64,000 nt of DNA from Cellvibrio japonicus Ueda107 (GCF_000019225.1 NC_010995.1:1992501-2056500), one strand, 5' to 3'. Shown: positions 9,279-18,805, counted from the first letter of the stretch. Notes: generated by a model from the sequence alone, not told the origin. A program made the numbers and translations.

Positions 9279-9302
9279 TATGGTAAGTGTCGGCATACCA
9301 TA
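9279..9302. promoter_or_regulatory. Candidate LysR-type operator between the regulator and leuC
   Basis: Inverted repeat tatggta (9279-9285) and taccata (9296-9302) separated by 10 bases. An interrupted dyad of this size in a divergent LysR intergenic region fits the T-N11-A style of LysR sites. It is centred 66 bases before the leuC start. No binding evidence; inferred from position and symmetry only. Confidence 0.4.
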
Positions 9303-9356
9303 GGTTCCATATTAACAAGCAATCCTACCCGTTAGCCGTAATACTGGAGATTCCCC

Positions 9357-10778
9357 ATGGTAGCCAAAACGCTTTACGACAAGCTTTGGGATGCCCATTT
9401 GGTTCACGAAAGTGACGATGGCTCTGCGCTTATCTACATTGATCGCCATATAGTGCACGAGGTGACTTCACCCCAGGCGTTTGACGGCCTGCGCATGGCC
9501 GGGCGTAAACCCTGGCGAGTGGATTCCATCCTGGCCACGCCCGACCACAACGTACCCACCACGCAAAAAGAGCGCGCCCACGGGGTAAGCGGCATTCAAG
9601 ACCCCGTGTCGTTGATTCAGGTGCAAACCCTCGATGACAACTGCGATGAGTTCGGTATTACCGAATTTAAAATCAACGACAGTCGCCAGGGCATTGTGCA
9701 TGTGGTAGGTCCGGAAAGCGGCGCCTGTTTGCCCGGTATGACCATCGTGTGTGGCGATTCCCATACCGCCACCAACGGCGCCCTGGGTGCCTTGGCCCAC
9801 GGTATTGGCACCAGTGAGGTAGAGCATGTGATGGCAACCCAATGCTTGGTGGCCAAAAAAATGAAAAACATGCTGATCAAGGTGGATGGCACATTGGGTT
9901 TGGGGGTAACGCCTAAAGACGTCGTGCTCGCCATTATCGCCAAAATTGGCACCGCTGGCGGCACTGGCTATGCGATGGAATTTGGCGGCCAGGTGTTTCG
10001 CGATATGAGCATGGAAGGGCGTTTGACCGTGTGCAACATGGCCATTGAGGCCGGCGCGCGCGCCGGTATGGTGGCGGTGGATCAAACCACTATCGATTAT
10101 GTGAAAGGCCGGCCCTATGCACCCAGCGGTGATGTGTGGGAGCAAGCCGTGGCCAACTGGCGTGAATTGGTGAGTGACGAAGGTGCCCATTTTGATGCCG
10201 TAATAGAAATTGACGGCGCATCTATCAGGCCACAAGTGAGCTGGGGTACTTCGCCGGAAATGGTGGTGTCGGTTGAAGATAAGGTACCAGACCCTGCCAA
10301 CGAGCCGGACCCGGTCAAGCGCAAAGACATGATCCGCGCCCTGGAATACATGGGGTTGCAAGCCAACCAGCCGATTACTTCTATTTATGTGGACCGCGTA
10401 TTTATCGGTTCCTGTACCAATTCACGCATTGAGGATATTCGCGCGGCAGCAGAAGTAGTGAAAGGCAAGCAAAAAGCCGCCAATGTGAAAGAGGCCATTG
10501 TTGTGCCCGGTTCCGGTGTGGTGAAAGCACAGGCCGAAGCCGAAGGGCTTGACAAGATTTTTACCGCAGCGGGCATTGAATGGCGTGAGCCGGGGTGCTC
10601 CATGTGTTTGGCCATGAACGCCGACAAGCTCGGGGCAGGTGAGCACTGTGCTTCCACTTCCAACCGCAATTTCGAAGGGCGTCAGGGCTATGGCGGCCGC
10701 ACACATCTGGTGAGCCCGGCCATGGCGGCAGCAGCGGCGATTGCCGGCCACTTTGTTGACGTTCGCTCATTTAATTAA
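9357..10778 (+). CDS. leuC: 3-isopropylmalate dehydratase large subunit
   Basis: With LeuD isomerises 2-isopropylmalate to 3-isopropylmalate, the second step of leucine synthesis, in the cytosol. 473 residues, normal for the bacterial aconitase-like large subunit. The three cysteines that hold the 4Fe-4S cluster are present: Cys353 in GSCTNSR and Cys414/Cys417 in GCSMC. The early PTT and later GDSHT (substrate/cluster region) motifs are also visible. ATG at 9357 follows a GGAGA ribosome-binding site. First gene of leuCDB-asd; only 12 bases separate it from leuD. Likely controlled by the divergent LysR regulator. Confidence 0.97.
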   Translation: MVAKTLYDKLWDAHLVHESDDGSALIYIDRHIVHEVTSPQAFDGLRMAGRKPWRVDSILATPDHNVPTTQKERAHGVSGIQDPVSLIQVQTLDDNCDEFGITEFKINDSRQGIVHVVGPESGACLPGMTIVCGDSHTATNGALGALAHGIGTSEVEHVMATQCLVAKKMKNMLIKVDGTLGLGVTPKDVVLAIIAKIGTAGGTGYAMEFGGQVFRDMSMEGRLTVCNMAIEAGARAGMVAVDQTTIDYVKGRPYAPSGDVWEQAVANWRELVSDEGAHFDAVIEIDGASIRPQVSWGTSPEMVVSVEDKVPDPANEPDPVKRKDMIRALEYMGLQANQPITSIYVDRVFIGSCTNSRIEDIRAAAEVVKGKQKAANVKEAIVVPGSGVVKAQAEAEGLDKIFTAAGIEWREPGCSMCLAMNADKLGAGEHCASTSNRNFEGRQGYGGRTHLVSPAMAAAAAIAGHFVDVRSFN

Positions 10779-10790
10779 GGAGTTGCCAAG

Positions 10791-11438
10791 ATGAAAAGTT
10801 TTACTGTGTTGGATGGCTTGGCAGCGCCTATGGATCGCGCCAATGTCGATACCGATATGATTATTCCCAAACAGTTTTTGAAATCCATCAAGCGCACCGG
10901 CTTTGGCAAAAACCTGTTTGATGAGTTGCGCTACCTTGATGAAGGCAAACCCGACCAAAGCTGTGAGGGGCGCCCGTTGAATACGGAATTTCCATTGAAT
11001 TTTCCGCGTTACCAGGACGCCAGTGTGTTGTTGGCGCGGGAAAACTTTGGCTGCGGTTCCAGCCGCGAGCACGCACCCTGGGCGTTGGATGATTACGGCT
11101 TTCGCAGTGTCATCGCGCCCAGCTTTGCCGATATTTTCTTTAACAACTGTTTTAAAAATGGCCTGTTGCCCATTATGTTGGACGAAAAAATCGTCGACCA
11201 GTTGTTCCGGGAAATGTATGCCAGCGAAGGTTATCGCCTGAATATAGACTTGGCGGAGCAAACGGTAACCACGCCAAGTGGCGAGAGCTTTGGCTTTGAA
11301 ATCGATGCTTTCCGTAAACACTGCCTGTTAAACGGTTTGGATGATATTGGTTTAACCCTGGAAAAAGCCGATAAAATTCGCGCCTACGAAACCCGGCGCC
11401 GCGCTGAGGCGCCCTGGTTGTTTGATGTGGTGAAATAA
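10791..11438 (+). CDS. leuD: 3-isopropylmalate dehydratase small subunit
   Basis: Swivelling-domain partner of LeuC; together they make the active isopropylmalate isomerase. 215 residues, usual for the proteobacterial protein. Motifs: the DTD-IPKQFLK segment near residues 22-33 and GCGSSREHAPW near 84-94, which forms part of the substrate pocket. An AAGGAG ribosome-binding site precedes ATG at 10791. It lies 12 bases after leuC and 23 bases before leuB, so the three are co-transcribed. Confidence 0.97.
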   Translation: MKSFTVLDGLAAPMDRANVDTDMIIPKQFLKSIKRTGFGKNLFDELRYLDEGKPDQSCEGRPLNTEFPLNFPRYQDASVLLARENFGCGSSREHAPWALDDYGFRSVIAPSFADIFFNNCFKNGLLPIMLDEKIVDQLFREMYASEGYRLNIDLAEQTVTTPSGESFGFEIDAFRKHCLLNGLDDIGLTLEKADKIRAYETRRRAEAPWLFDVVK

Positions 11439-11461
11439 GATTCATTCATTGGAGTTTGATT

Positions 11462-12538
11462 GTGGGTAAACATATTTTAATTCTGGAAGGTGATGGTATT
11501 GGCCCGGAGATCGTGCGCGAAGCGGTGCGTGTGCTGGACGTAGTCAATCGACAATTTAATCTGGGTATTACGACTGAACACGGCTTGATGGGTGGCTGCT
11601 CTATCGATGCCCACGGTGTACCGCTGACTGACGAAACCCTGGCGCGTGCACGCAAGGCCGATGCGATTCTGCTCGGCGCCGTGGGCGGTCCCAAGTGGGA
11701 CAAACTCGACCGTGCCATTCGCCCGGAAAAAGGCCTGCTGAAAATTCGCTCCCAGCTTGGTCTGTACGCCAACCTGCGCCCGGCGCTGCTCTACCCGCAA
11801 TTGGTGGAGGCCTCATCGCTCAAACCGGAAGTGGTATCTGGCCTGGATATCCTGATTGTGCGCGAGTTGGCGGGCGGTATTTACTTTGGCGAACCGCGCG
11901 GTATTCGCGTGTTGGAAAACGGTGAGCGCGAGGGTTATAACACCTACAAGTATTCCGAAAGCGAAATTATTCGCATTGGCCGCACCGCCTTTGAAATGGC
12001 GCGCAAGCGCAACGGCAAGGTCTGTTCGGTAGATAAAGCCAATGTGCTGGAGGCTACCATGCTCTGGCGCGAGGTGATGGATGAACTGCACAAAGACTAT
12101 CCGGACGTTGAGCTGTCGCACATGTACGTGGATAACGCCGCTATGCAGCTGGTGCGCGCGCCCAAACAATTCGACGTGTTAGTGACGGGCAACATGTTTG
12201 GTGATATTTTGTCCGACGCTGCTGCCATGTTGACAGGTTCTATTGGTATGCTGCCTTCGGCCTCACTCGACAAAGATGGTCGCGGCATGTACGAACCCTG
12301 TCACGGTTCGGCCCCGGATATTGCCGGCCAGAACATTGCTAACCCCCTGGCAACCATCCTCTCGGTTTCCATGATGCTGCGCTACTCACTTAACGAGCCG
12401 GCTGTGGCAGATGCCATAGAAGCGGCAGTGGGTAAGGTTCTGGATCAAGGCTATCGCACGGCAGACATTTATACCGAAGGTAAGACCAAAGTATCTACCT
12501 CGCAAATGGGTGACGCCGTAGTGGCGGCCCTGAACTGA
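11462..12538 (+). CDS. leuB: 3-isopropylmalate dehydrogenase
   Basis: NAD-dependent oxidative decarboxylation of 3-isopropylmalate, the third leucine-specific step. 358 residues from the chosen GTG start. Signatures: GDGIGPEI at the N-terminus, the substrate arginines in the 90-110 region, and the metal/NAD segment GNMFGDILSD near 240 with HGSAPDIAG near 280. A TTG two codons upstream (11456) would give 360 residues, but the GGAG at 11451-11454 is one base from it and seven bases from GTG 11462, so GTG is preferred. Followed after 32 bases by asd. Confidence 0.96.
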   Translation: MGKHILILEGDGIGPEIVREAVRVLDVVNRQFNLGITTEHGLMGGCSIDAHGVPLTDETLARARKADAILLGAVGGPKWDKLDRAIRPEKGLLKIRSQLGLYANLRPALLYPQLVEASSLKPEVVSGLDILIVRELAGGIYFGEPRGIRVLENGEREGYNTYKYSESEIIRIGRTAFEMARKRNGKVCSVDKANVLEATMLWREVMDELHKDYPDVELSHMYVDNAAMQLVRAPKQFDVLVTGNMFGDILSDAAAMLTGSIGMLPSASLDKDGRGMYEPCHGSAPDIAGQNIANPLATILSVSMMLRYSLNEPAVADAIEAAVGKVLDQGYRTADIYTEGKTKVSTSQMGDAVVAALN

Positions 12539-12570
12539 TTTTCGCCTGGGACAAATTAAGAGAGATTGCA

Positions 12571-13674
12571 ATGAAAGTAGGTTTTGTAGGCTGGCGCGGT
12601 ATGGTGGGCTCGGTATTGATGGAGCGTATGCAGGCTGAGGGTGACTTTGCCGATATCGAGCCGGTATTTTTCACCACGTCTAACGTTGGCGGTGCAGCGC
12701 CTGCCGTGGCCAGTGGCTTGCCAGCGCTGAAAGATGCTTATTCTGTCGACGACCTGAAACAACTGGATGCCATTGTCACCTGTCAGGGTGGCGACTACAC
12801 CAACGAGATTTTCCCCAAGCTGCGTTCTGCAGGTTGGCATGGTTACTGGATAGACGCGGCTTCCAGCCTGCGTATGGAAGAGGATGCTGTCATTATCCTC
12901 GATCCGGTTAACCGGGGCGTTATCGATGCCGCCTTGAAGAAGGGGGTTAAGAATTACATCGGTGGCAATTGCACCAACTCCATCATGCTGATGGGTGTGG
13001 GTGGCCTGTTCCATGCGGGATTGGTGGATTGGGTAAGCTCCATGACTTATCAGGCTGCTTCGGGCGGCGGTGCTAATCATATGCGCGAGTTGCTGAAGGG
13101 GATGGGGGTGATCCATTCCGCCGTGGCTGATGAGCTGGCAACACCCGCGTCCGCTATTCTTGATATCGATAGAAAAGTGGCCAGTACTATTCGCCAGGAC
13201 GTACCTCGCGAATTCTTCCCGGCACCCCTGGCAGGTGGCCTGATTCCCTGGATTGACAAACAACTCGAGAATGGCCAATCCAAAGAGGAATGGAAGGGAC
13301 AGGCTGAGGTTAATAAGATTCTCGGCAACAGCAACCCCATACCGGTGGATGGCTTGTGTGTGCGTATTGGTGCCATGCGTTGCCATAGCCTGGCATTGAC
13401 TATCAAGCTTAAAAAGGATCTTCCGCTGGCTGAGATAGAGTCCGTTATCAAATCAGGTAATGACTGGGTGAAATTTGTGCCAAACGAGCGCGGGATCACC
13501 GAGCAGGAGCTGACACCTGCTGCTATTACGGGCGGCCTCAAGATAGGGGTTGGCCGTGTACGCAAGCTTAATATGGGGCCGGAGTATGTGTCTGCTTTCG
13601 TAATTGGTGACCAGCTGTTGTGGGGTGCGGCTGAGCCGTTGCGCCGTATGCTGCGTATCCTGAAAGAGGCCTGA
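12571..13674 (+). CDS. asd: Aspartate-semialdehyde dehydrogenase
   Basis: NADPH-dependent reduction of aspartyl phosphate to aspartate semialdehyde, the branch point to lysine/diaminopimelate, threonine and methionine. 367 residues, the gammaproteobacterial form. Nucleotide-binding GWRGMVGSVL is at the N-terminus, the catalytic cysteine is Cys134 in GGNCTNS, and a SGGGANHMREL segment follows, typical of the E. coli-like subgroup. Its place directly behind leuCDB with a shared direction and a terminator after it suggests read-through from the leucine operon as in Pseudomonas; a separate promoter is not excluded. Confidence 0.97.
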   Translation: MKVGFVGWRGMVGSVLMERMQAEGDFADIEPVFFTTSNVGGAAPAVASGLPALKDAYSVDDLKQLDAIVTCQGGDYTNEIFPKLRSAGWHGYWIDAASSLRMEEDAVIILDPVNRGVIDAALKKGVKNYIGGNCTNSIMLMGVGGLFHAGLVDWVSSMTYQAASGGGANHMRELLKGMGVIHSAVADELATPASAILDIDRKVASTIRQDVPREFFPAPLAGGLIPWIDKQLENGQSKEEWKGQAEVNKILGNSNPIPVDGLCVRIGAMRCHSLALTIKLKKDLPLAEIESVIKSGNDWVKFVPNERGITEQELTPAAITGGLKIGVGRVRKLNMGPEYVSAFVIGDQLLWGAAEPLRRMLRILKEA

Positions 13675-13704
13675 TTGGCGCCTTTTTATACGGGTTGTCA
13701 CTGA

Positions 13705-13742
13705 CAAAACCCCGCGAGCTATGCTCCCGGGGTTTTGTTTTT
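13705..13742 (+). terminator. Rho-independent terminator after asd
   Basis: Ten-base stem caaaaccccg (13705-13714) with cggggttttg (13728-13737), 13-base loop, then a run of T. It closes leuCDB-asd 30 bases after the asd stop. Confidence 0.85.
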
Positions 13743-14035
13743 ATAGCGATTGGTGTGCTCTATGGGGATTTAAATGTCAGTCTTTTTTCACATTTTTGCC
13801 AAAAGAGGGCTGGAATGCGCCAAAAAAGGCCGGTATTTGGCCCGATGTCAAGTCCTCGAGTATTGATAAAATGCTATTTATAATGAATACTTACGAACGA
13901 TACTGAAGATACATTCGAGGTTTTTACCCGTTCCAAACCAATAATTCAGGGCAGGGTCGGAACCGATTTCATCAACTAGAATGTCAACCTGATTCTCGTG
14001 CACTACGGCCGTGGAATAATATAAAGGATAGCGCT
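13743..14035. other. Leader/promoter region of fimV, no gene seen
   Basis: Of the 361 bases between asd and fimV the first 70 hold the terminator; the remaining AT-rich stretch has short open frames that use unlikely codons and no ribosome-binding site, so I do not call a gene. It probably contains the fimV promoter; a TAATATAAAGG sequence at about 14017-14027 supplies the ribosome-binding site. Confidence 0.4.
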
Positions 14036-17000
14036 ATGCGTCTTCGTCAGTTGGTTTTAGCCTGTGGTCTCTCCTCTCTCATGCTGTCGCAGTACGCCAG
14101 TGCATTGGGGCTGGGTGAAATGACTTTGAAGTCTGCACTCAACCAGCCGTTGGAGGCCGAGATCAAACTGCTGGATACCCGCGATCTAAGTGCAGAACAG
14201 ATCCTGGTTGCACTTGCCTCACCGGCTGACTTTGAGCGCAACGGGGTTGACCGCCTCTATTTCTACACAGAATTTCAATTTGATGTACGCCTCGATACTC
14301 CCGATGGCCCTAAAGTCGTCGTAACCAGTCGCAGCCCGGTACGTGAACCCTATCTGAATTTCCTGATAGAAGCGCGTTGGACAGCAGGGCGCCTGTTGCG
14401 TGAATACACTTTGCTGATGGATTTGCCAACCTTCGATGATGCGGCACCAAAAGCAGCGATTAATACGGCCGCTACACAGGCTCCGGTTGCGCAAAAACCT
14501 GCGGCTGCTCCCTCGCGTCAGGCGACCAGTCCGCGTCCAACCCAGGCAGCACCTGCCACGCGTCCCGCTGTATCCCGTAGTATTTCCGGTAATGAATACC
14601 AGATTAAAGCGAATGACACCCTTTGGAATATCGCCCGCGATGTAGGTGCCAGCAGCGGTGCCAGTATTCACCAGGCCATGATGGCACTGTATGAGGCCAA
14701 TCCCGAGGCCTTTATCAATGGCAACATCAACCTTCTACGCCGTGGTCAGGTGTTGCGTATTCCCTCCAGCGAGGAAATGACCTCTCGTTCAACCGGTGAG
14801 GCTGTGCGTCAATTTGCGGCCCAAACCGGCGATGCCAGTTTGGGCGCTCAGTTGAATGCCTCACGTCGCACTACATCTGCCAATACCGCATCAACCCAGA
14901 CCTCAGGCCGTGTAAAACTGGTAGCTCCGGGAGGGGGTACAGGTAGCGCAGGGCAGGGGAGCGGCGCTAATCGCGGTTCTGGTGCAGGCCTTGAAGCTGA
15001 ATTGGCGGTGACACTTGAGGAATTGGATAAGTCCAAAGCTGAAAATACCGAGTTATCCTCGCGCGTGCGTGATCTGGAAGCCCAGATTGATACCATGGAG
15101 CGCCTGGTTGAGGTCAGTAATGAAAAATTGCGGGCCATGCAGTTGGCTGCCGAGCAAACCCAGCAAGCGCAAGTTACTGCTCCAACATCGACCGAGCAGC
15201 CCCCGGCATCCACGGAAACTGCTGCAACGCCAGCAGTAACAGCACCTGCTGTATCTACCGAGCCAGAGACACCTGCAACAGCACCTGTTGCGGCAAGCTC
15301 TGAAGCTGCCAGCAGTAAAGCGGCTTCATCTGCTGCGGCAGTGAAACCAGCGCGCGTTGTGAGCCCACCACCACCATCCCTGGTTGATACTGCTATCCAG
15401 AATGCTCCCTGGATTGGCCTTGGTGTATTGATCCTGGGGGCTGGTGGATATTTCTTCTATCGTCGCCGTAAAGAGCAACAGGAAGAAGCTGAGGCTAATG
15501 ATGCATTTGATCAGGATGTATTTGCCATGGATTCCTCAATCGAAGATGAGGAATTGTTGGAAGATTCTATTGCGGAAACTGCGCTGCACGATGAGCAGGA
15601 ATCTGATTTTGAGCTGGATCTGGATGCAGGTACAGACCATCAGGATGCTGACGATGATGTCAGTGTGATTGATAAGGCGGATATCCATATTGCCTACGGC
15701 CAGTTGGATAAAGCAGAAGAGTTGCTGTTAAAAGGGCTGGAGAAAGATCCCGGTTCTGCAGATATTCGCCTCAAGTTGTTAGAGGTCTATTCGCATCAAC
15801 GTGATGTGCCTTCATTCGATAAACACTATGCCGCGTTAGCGGCTATCGGCGGTGCAGCTGTATTGGCGCGGGCAAGCGAGTTGCGTGCCGCCATTCCCGG
15901 TGCGAGTGAATTTGAGGTGGAACTGCCTGAGGCTGTGGATTCCCCGGTTGAACAATCGTTGAATTTTGACGATTTAAATTTCGATGACCTCCATGCAGAC
16001 GATCAGCCCGCTGCAACTCCGGCGGCGGTGGATCTTGCCGATGACAGCCTTGATTTTAATCTGGATCTTGATGATGACCTGCTGTCGCTGGACGATCCCC
16101 AGCCGGAACCTGAACCAGCCCAGTCCTGGGATTTGCCGGAGGAACTATCCAGTTCATCAGACTTGGGGGAATTCTCGCTCGACGTTGAACCAGCCAGTGA
16201 TCCTGAGCCTGCTTCCGGTGTTGAGTCCGGTACAGCGGTGGATGACGGTGAGTTTGATGTGCAGTTGGACGCTGATCTGCCAGCGCCAGCGCTGGACCCG
16301 CAGGATACCCTGGGTGAGTCGCTGTCACTGGAGCCGGAAGTAGAAGCGGAAGACCTGTCAGAGTTATCCCTGGCATTGGATGGTCTTGATGATGAAGCCT
16401 TGCCTGATGATTTGAGTGCTGCCAATCTGGCTTTGGATGATGAATTCAGTTTCGACCTGGAAGAACCTGAAACCCCCGCTGTCCCTGCTGATGTGCAAGA
16501 TCTGGATGTGACCGCGGATGATTTCAATCTGGATATGGATGTTAACGATGTTGACCTGGCTGCCCTCGACCATGAAATGGAGGCGCTCGATAATGACCAG
16601 GATTTTTCTTCCCTTGATCATGAACTCACCAGCCTGGATTCAGCGTTTGATGCAGATGACCTGAATGTTCCCAGCTCGGGACTCAACCTCACCGATGATC
16701 TGGATAAGCCTGCGCAACCGGACGCTATCGATGAGGAATTCCTTGATGAAGCATTGGTTGATGCTGCCGCGCCTGTCGTTGATACCTCCCCGGCTGAGTT
16801 GCCCCATGATGACGATGTGTTTGCAGAAGCCTTGTCGGAACTGGACGCTGGTGGTGATATAGACCTCGACAAGCTGGCGCCCGAGAATTTTGAAATCACT
16901 GATGAAGATATGGACGCTGAGCTGGATTTCCTCGCTGATGCTGATGAAGCCGCGACCAAGCTGGATTTGGCAAGGGCATACATTGATATGGGAGATGCTG

Positions 17001-17095
17001 AGGGCGCCAAGGACATATTGGCCGAAGTCGTTAACGAAGGTAACGATGACCAGCGCGCAGAAGCACAGGATTTGCTGAGTCGTATAGACGCCTGA
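14036..17095 (+). CDS. fimV: FimV-type polar hub protein with LysM and TPR domains
   Basis: Inner-membrane protein that in Pseudomonas organises the cell pole, type IV pilus assembly and cyclic-AMP signalling. 1019 residues. Order: signal peptide 1-24; the conserved FimV N-terminal domain about 24-140; proline/alanine linker; a LysM peptidoglycan-binding domain about 186-245; a coiled-coil segment about 320-370; Ala/Pro/Thr-rich linker; a single membrane helix about 456-476 followed by RRR; a short TPR-like helical pair about 550-600; then about 370 residues extremely rich in Asp/Glu; and the FimV C-terminal domain (about 974-1019, with LARAYIDMGD). This architecture is the textbook one. Single-gene unit, followed by its own terminator; truA follows in the same order as in Pseudomonas. 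Confidence 0.94.
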   Translation: MRLRQLVLACGLSSLMLSQYASALGLGEMTLKSALNQPLEAEIKLLDTRDLSAEQILVALASPADFERNGVDRLYFYTEFQFDVRLDTPDGPKVVVTSRSPVREPYLNFLIEARWTAGRLLREYTLLMDLPTFDDAAPKAAINTAATQAPVAQKPAAAPSRQATSPRPTQAAPATRPAVSRSISGNEYQIKANDTLWNIARDVGASSGASIHQAMMALYEANPEAFINGNINLLRRGQVLRIPSSEEMTSRSTGEAVRQFAAQTGDASLGAQLNASRRTTSANTASTQTSGRVKLVAPGGGTGSAGQGSGANRGSGAGLEAELAVTLEELDKSKAENTELSSRVRDLEAQIDTMERLVEVSNEKLRAMQLAAEQTQQAQVTAPTSTEQPPASTETAATPAVTAPAVSTEPETPATAPVAASSEAASSKAASSAAAVKPARVVSPPPPSLVDTAIQNAPWIGLGVLILGAGGYFFYRRRKEQQEEAEANDAFDQDVFAMDSSIEDEELLEDSIAETALHDEQESDFELDLDAGTDHQDADDDVSVIDKADIHIAYGQLDKAEELLLKGLEKDPGSADIRLKLLEVYSHQRDVPSFDKHYAALAAIGGAAVLARASELRAAIPGASEFEVELPEAVDSPVEQSLNFDDLNFDDLHADDQPAATPAAVDLADDSLDFNLDLDDDLLSLDDPQPEPEPAQSWDLPEELSSSSDLGEFSLDVEPASDPEPASGVESGTAVDDGEFDVQLDADLPAPALDPQDTLGESLSLEPEVEAEDLSELSLALDGLDDEALPDDLSAANLALDDEFSFDLEEPETPAVPADVQDLDVTADDFNLDMDVNDVDLAALDHEMEALDNDQDFSSLDHELTSLDSAFDADDLNVPSSGLNLTDDLDKPAQPDAIDEEFLDEALVDAAAPVVDTSPAELPHDDDVFAEALSELDAGGDIDLDKLAPENFEITDEDMDAELDFLADADEAATKLDLARAYIDMGDAEGAKDILAEVVNEGNDDQRAEAQDLLSRIDA

Positions 17096-17113
17096 TTGGC
17101 AGGTTGATCATCG

Positions 17114-17151
17114 AGCCTTGCACGGCATGCTGTGCAAGGCTTTTTGTTTTT
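17114..17151 (+). terminator. Rho-independent terminator after fimV
   Basis: Ten-base stem agccttgcac (17114-17123) with gtgcaaggct (17132-17141), eight-base loop, then TTTTGTTTTTA. It lies 19 bases after the fimV stop. Confidence 0.88.
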
Positions 17152-17170
17152 ATAGGCGGTATTTTCTGTT

Positions 17171-18070
17171 ATGAGTCAAATCTATCCTCCGCGGATTAAA
17201 CCCTACGAACGCAATGGCGAAGTGTTGGATATGAATCTCTGGCCCGAGGGAATGCGGCGCGTTGCGTTGGGGGTTGAATACAAGGGAGCCGATTTCCATG
17301 GGTTTCAGGTACAACCCAATGGTGTGAAAACTGTTCAGCAGTCGCTGGAGAAAGCCTTGTCGATTGTGGCGGATGAACCCATTACCCTGGTCTGCGCTGG
17401 CCGTACTGACGCCGGAGTTCATGCCACCAACCAGGTTATCCATTTTGATACGCTCGCCCAGCGCCCCCTTAAAGCCTGGATGCGTGGCCTGGGGCCTCAC
17501 TTGCCGGATACCATCGGTATTCGCTGGGCCCAGGATGTTTCCCCGGGATTCCATGCCAGATTCAGTGCCCAAAGTCGGACCTACCGATATTTAATGTCGG
17601 ATGGCGCCAGTTCGCCGGCGCTCTTGCATGACCAGGTCTCGTGGTCTTCGCGCCCACTGGATGTGGCGTTGATGCGCCAGGGGGCGGCATGCCTGATTGG
17701 TGAACATGATTTCACTTCTTTCCGGGCTACCCAATGCCAAGCGAAAAGCCCTGTGCGCAGGATCGAGTATTTGCATCTGGTGCGACGCGGCGAGCTGATT
17801 GTCATGGAAATACGTGCCAACGCTTTCCTTCATCATATGGTGCGCAATATTGTCGGTGTGTTGATGCAGGTGGGAGCCGGTTTCAAAAAACCGTCCTGGG
17901 TGGGGGACGTTCTGGCGGCACGCGACCGAACGGCGGCTGGGGCAACGGCCAAACCCAATGGCCTCTATTTAGTGGCGGTGGATTATCCACAAGAGTTTTC
18001 ACTGCCATGCTGTTTGCCAGGGCCGTTGTTTTTTCCTGAGCCTTTGGGCGGTTTTGCCGATGCGGATTGA
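17171..18070 (+). CDS. truA: tRNA pseudouridine(38-40) synthase
   Basis: Makes pseudouridine at positions 38-40 of the tRNA anticodon stem-loop. 299 residues as called. The catalytic aspartate is Asp80 in GRTDAGVHA; other family landmarks are the RTYRYL segment near 137 and the FLHHMVRNIVG stretch near 218. The N-terminus is about 20-25 residues longer than average, and an internal ATG at 17231 would give 279 residues, so the true start is uncertain. The C-terminal 25 residues after the normal end (VDYPQE) form a short hydrophobic and Pro/Gly tail. It lies between fimV and trpF, as in pseudomonads. Confidence 0.94.
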   Translation: MSQIYPPRIKPYERNGEVLDMNLWPEGMRRVALGVEYKGADFHGFQVQPNGVKTVQQSLEKALSIVADEPITLVCAGRTDAGVHATNQVIHFDTLAQRPLKAWMRGLGPHLPDTIGIRWAQDVSPGFHARFSAQSRTYRYLMSDGASSPALLHDQVSWSSRPLDVALMRQGAACLIGEHDFTSFRATQCQAKSPVRRIEYLHLVRRGELIVMEIRANAFLHHMVRNIVGVLMQVGAGFKKPSWVGDVLAARDRTAAGATAKPNGLYLVAVDYPQEFSLPCCLPGPLFFPEPLGGFADAD

Positions 18071-18154
18071 GTATCGGCAAAACCGACAGCGTTTTTTTAA
18101 TAAGGAATTCTGTTAGTATCGCCGCTTCATTTTTGCCATGGCTTTGGTGTTTGT

Positions 18155-18802
18155 GTGAAATCACTGCATATCAAAATTTGTGGATTGACCAGCCTGGTTG
18201 ATGCCAGGGCTGCCGTAGCGGCAGGTGCCGATGCCATAGGCCTGGTCTTTTACGCACCCAGCCCCCGTGCAGTGTCAGTAGCCCAAGCGCGTGCAATAGC
18301 CTTGGGCATAGGCCCATTTACAGTAGCGACCGGTCTTTTTGTCGATGCTGATCCTGGGTTTGTGCAATCCGTATTGGCAGAGGTGCCTCTGCAATTGTTG
18401 CAATTCCATGGCAGCGAATCCCGAGCTTACTGCGAATCTTTCCAGCGTCCCTACATGAAAGCCATTCGTATGCGTCCGGAGTTGGATGTGGTGGCAGCTA
18501 TGGCTGAATACCCCAGTGCCTCGGCGATTTTGTTGGATGCCTATCGCCCGGGAGTTCCCGGCGGTACCGGGGAGACGTTTGACTGGGGCAGGGTGCCGCA
18601 GCATACGTCTCGCCCACTGGTGTTGGCAGGTGGATTGGCACCGGAAAACGTCGCTAATGCTATCAGCGCGACTCGCGTCTATGGGGTTGATGTGAGTGGT
18701 GGTGTAGAATCGGCGCCCGGCGTTAAAGATCATGAAAAAATACATCGCTTTATAACCTGCGCCCTGCAAGCGTCGGCGCAGTTGAATTCGAAAGGTGACT
18801 AA
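18155..18802 (+). CDS. trpF: Phosphoribosylanthranilate isomerase
   Basis: Third step from chorismate to tryptophan: Amadori rearrangement of N-(5'-phosphoribosyl)anthranilate; a monofunctional TIM barrel of 215 residues. The catalytic Cys lies in KICGL at the N-terminus and the catalytic Asp in LLDAYRPG near 128-135; the phosphate-binding GLAPENV and DVSGGVE segments are near 166 and 188. The start is GTG at 18155. Only three bases separate its stop from the trpB start, so the two are translationally coupled. Unlike E. coli, trpF is not fused to trpC. Confidence 0.96.
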   Translation: MKSLHIKICGLTSLVDARAAVAAGADAIGLVFYAPSPRAVSVAQARAIALGIGPFTVATGLFVDADPGFVQSVLAEVPLQLLQFHGSESRAYCESFQRPYMKAIRMRPELDVVAAMAEYPSASAILLDAYRPGVPGGTGETFDWGRVPQHTSRPLVLAGGLAPENVANAISATRVYGVDVSGGVESAPGVKDHEKIHRFITCALQASAQLNSKGD

Positions 18803-18805
18803 ACA

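Noticed and set aside
9468..10361. 297-codon open frame antisense to leuC
   Set aside because: Histidine- and glycine-rich translation mirrors leuC codons; no domain or start signal.
12556..13386. 276-codon open frame antisense to asd
   Set aside because: Opposite a complete asd with intact catalytic cysteine; composition is that of a shadow frame.
13695..13906. Two short open frames between asd and fimV
   Set aside because: They begin within the asd terminator or lack ribosome-binding sites, and end in unlikely sequences.
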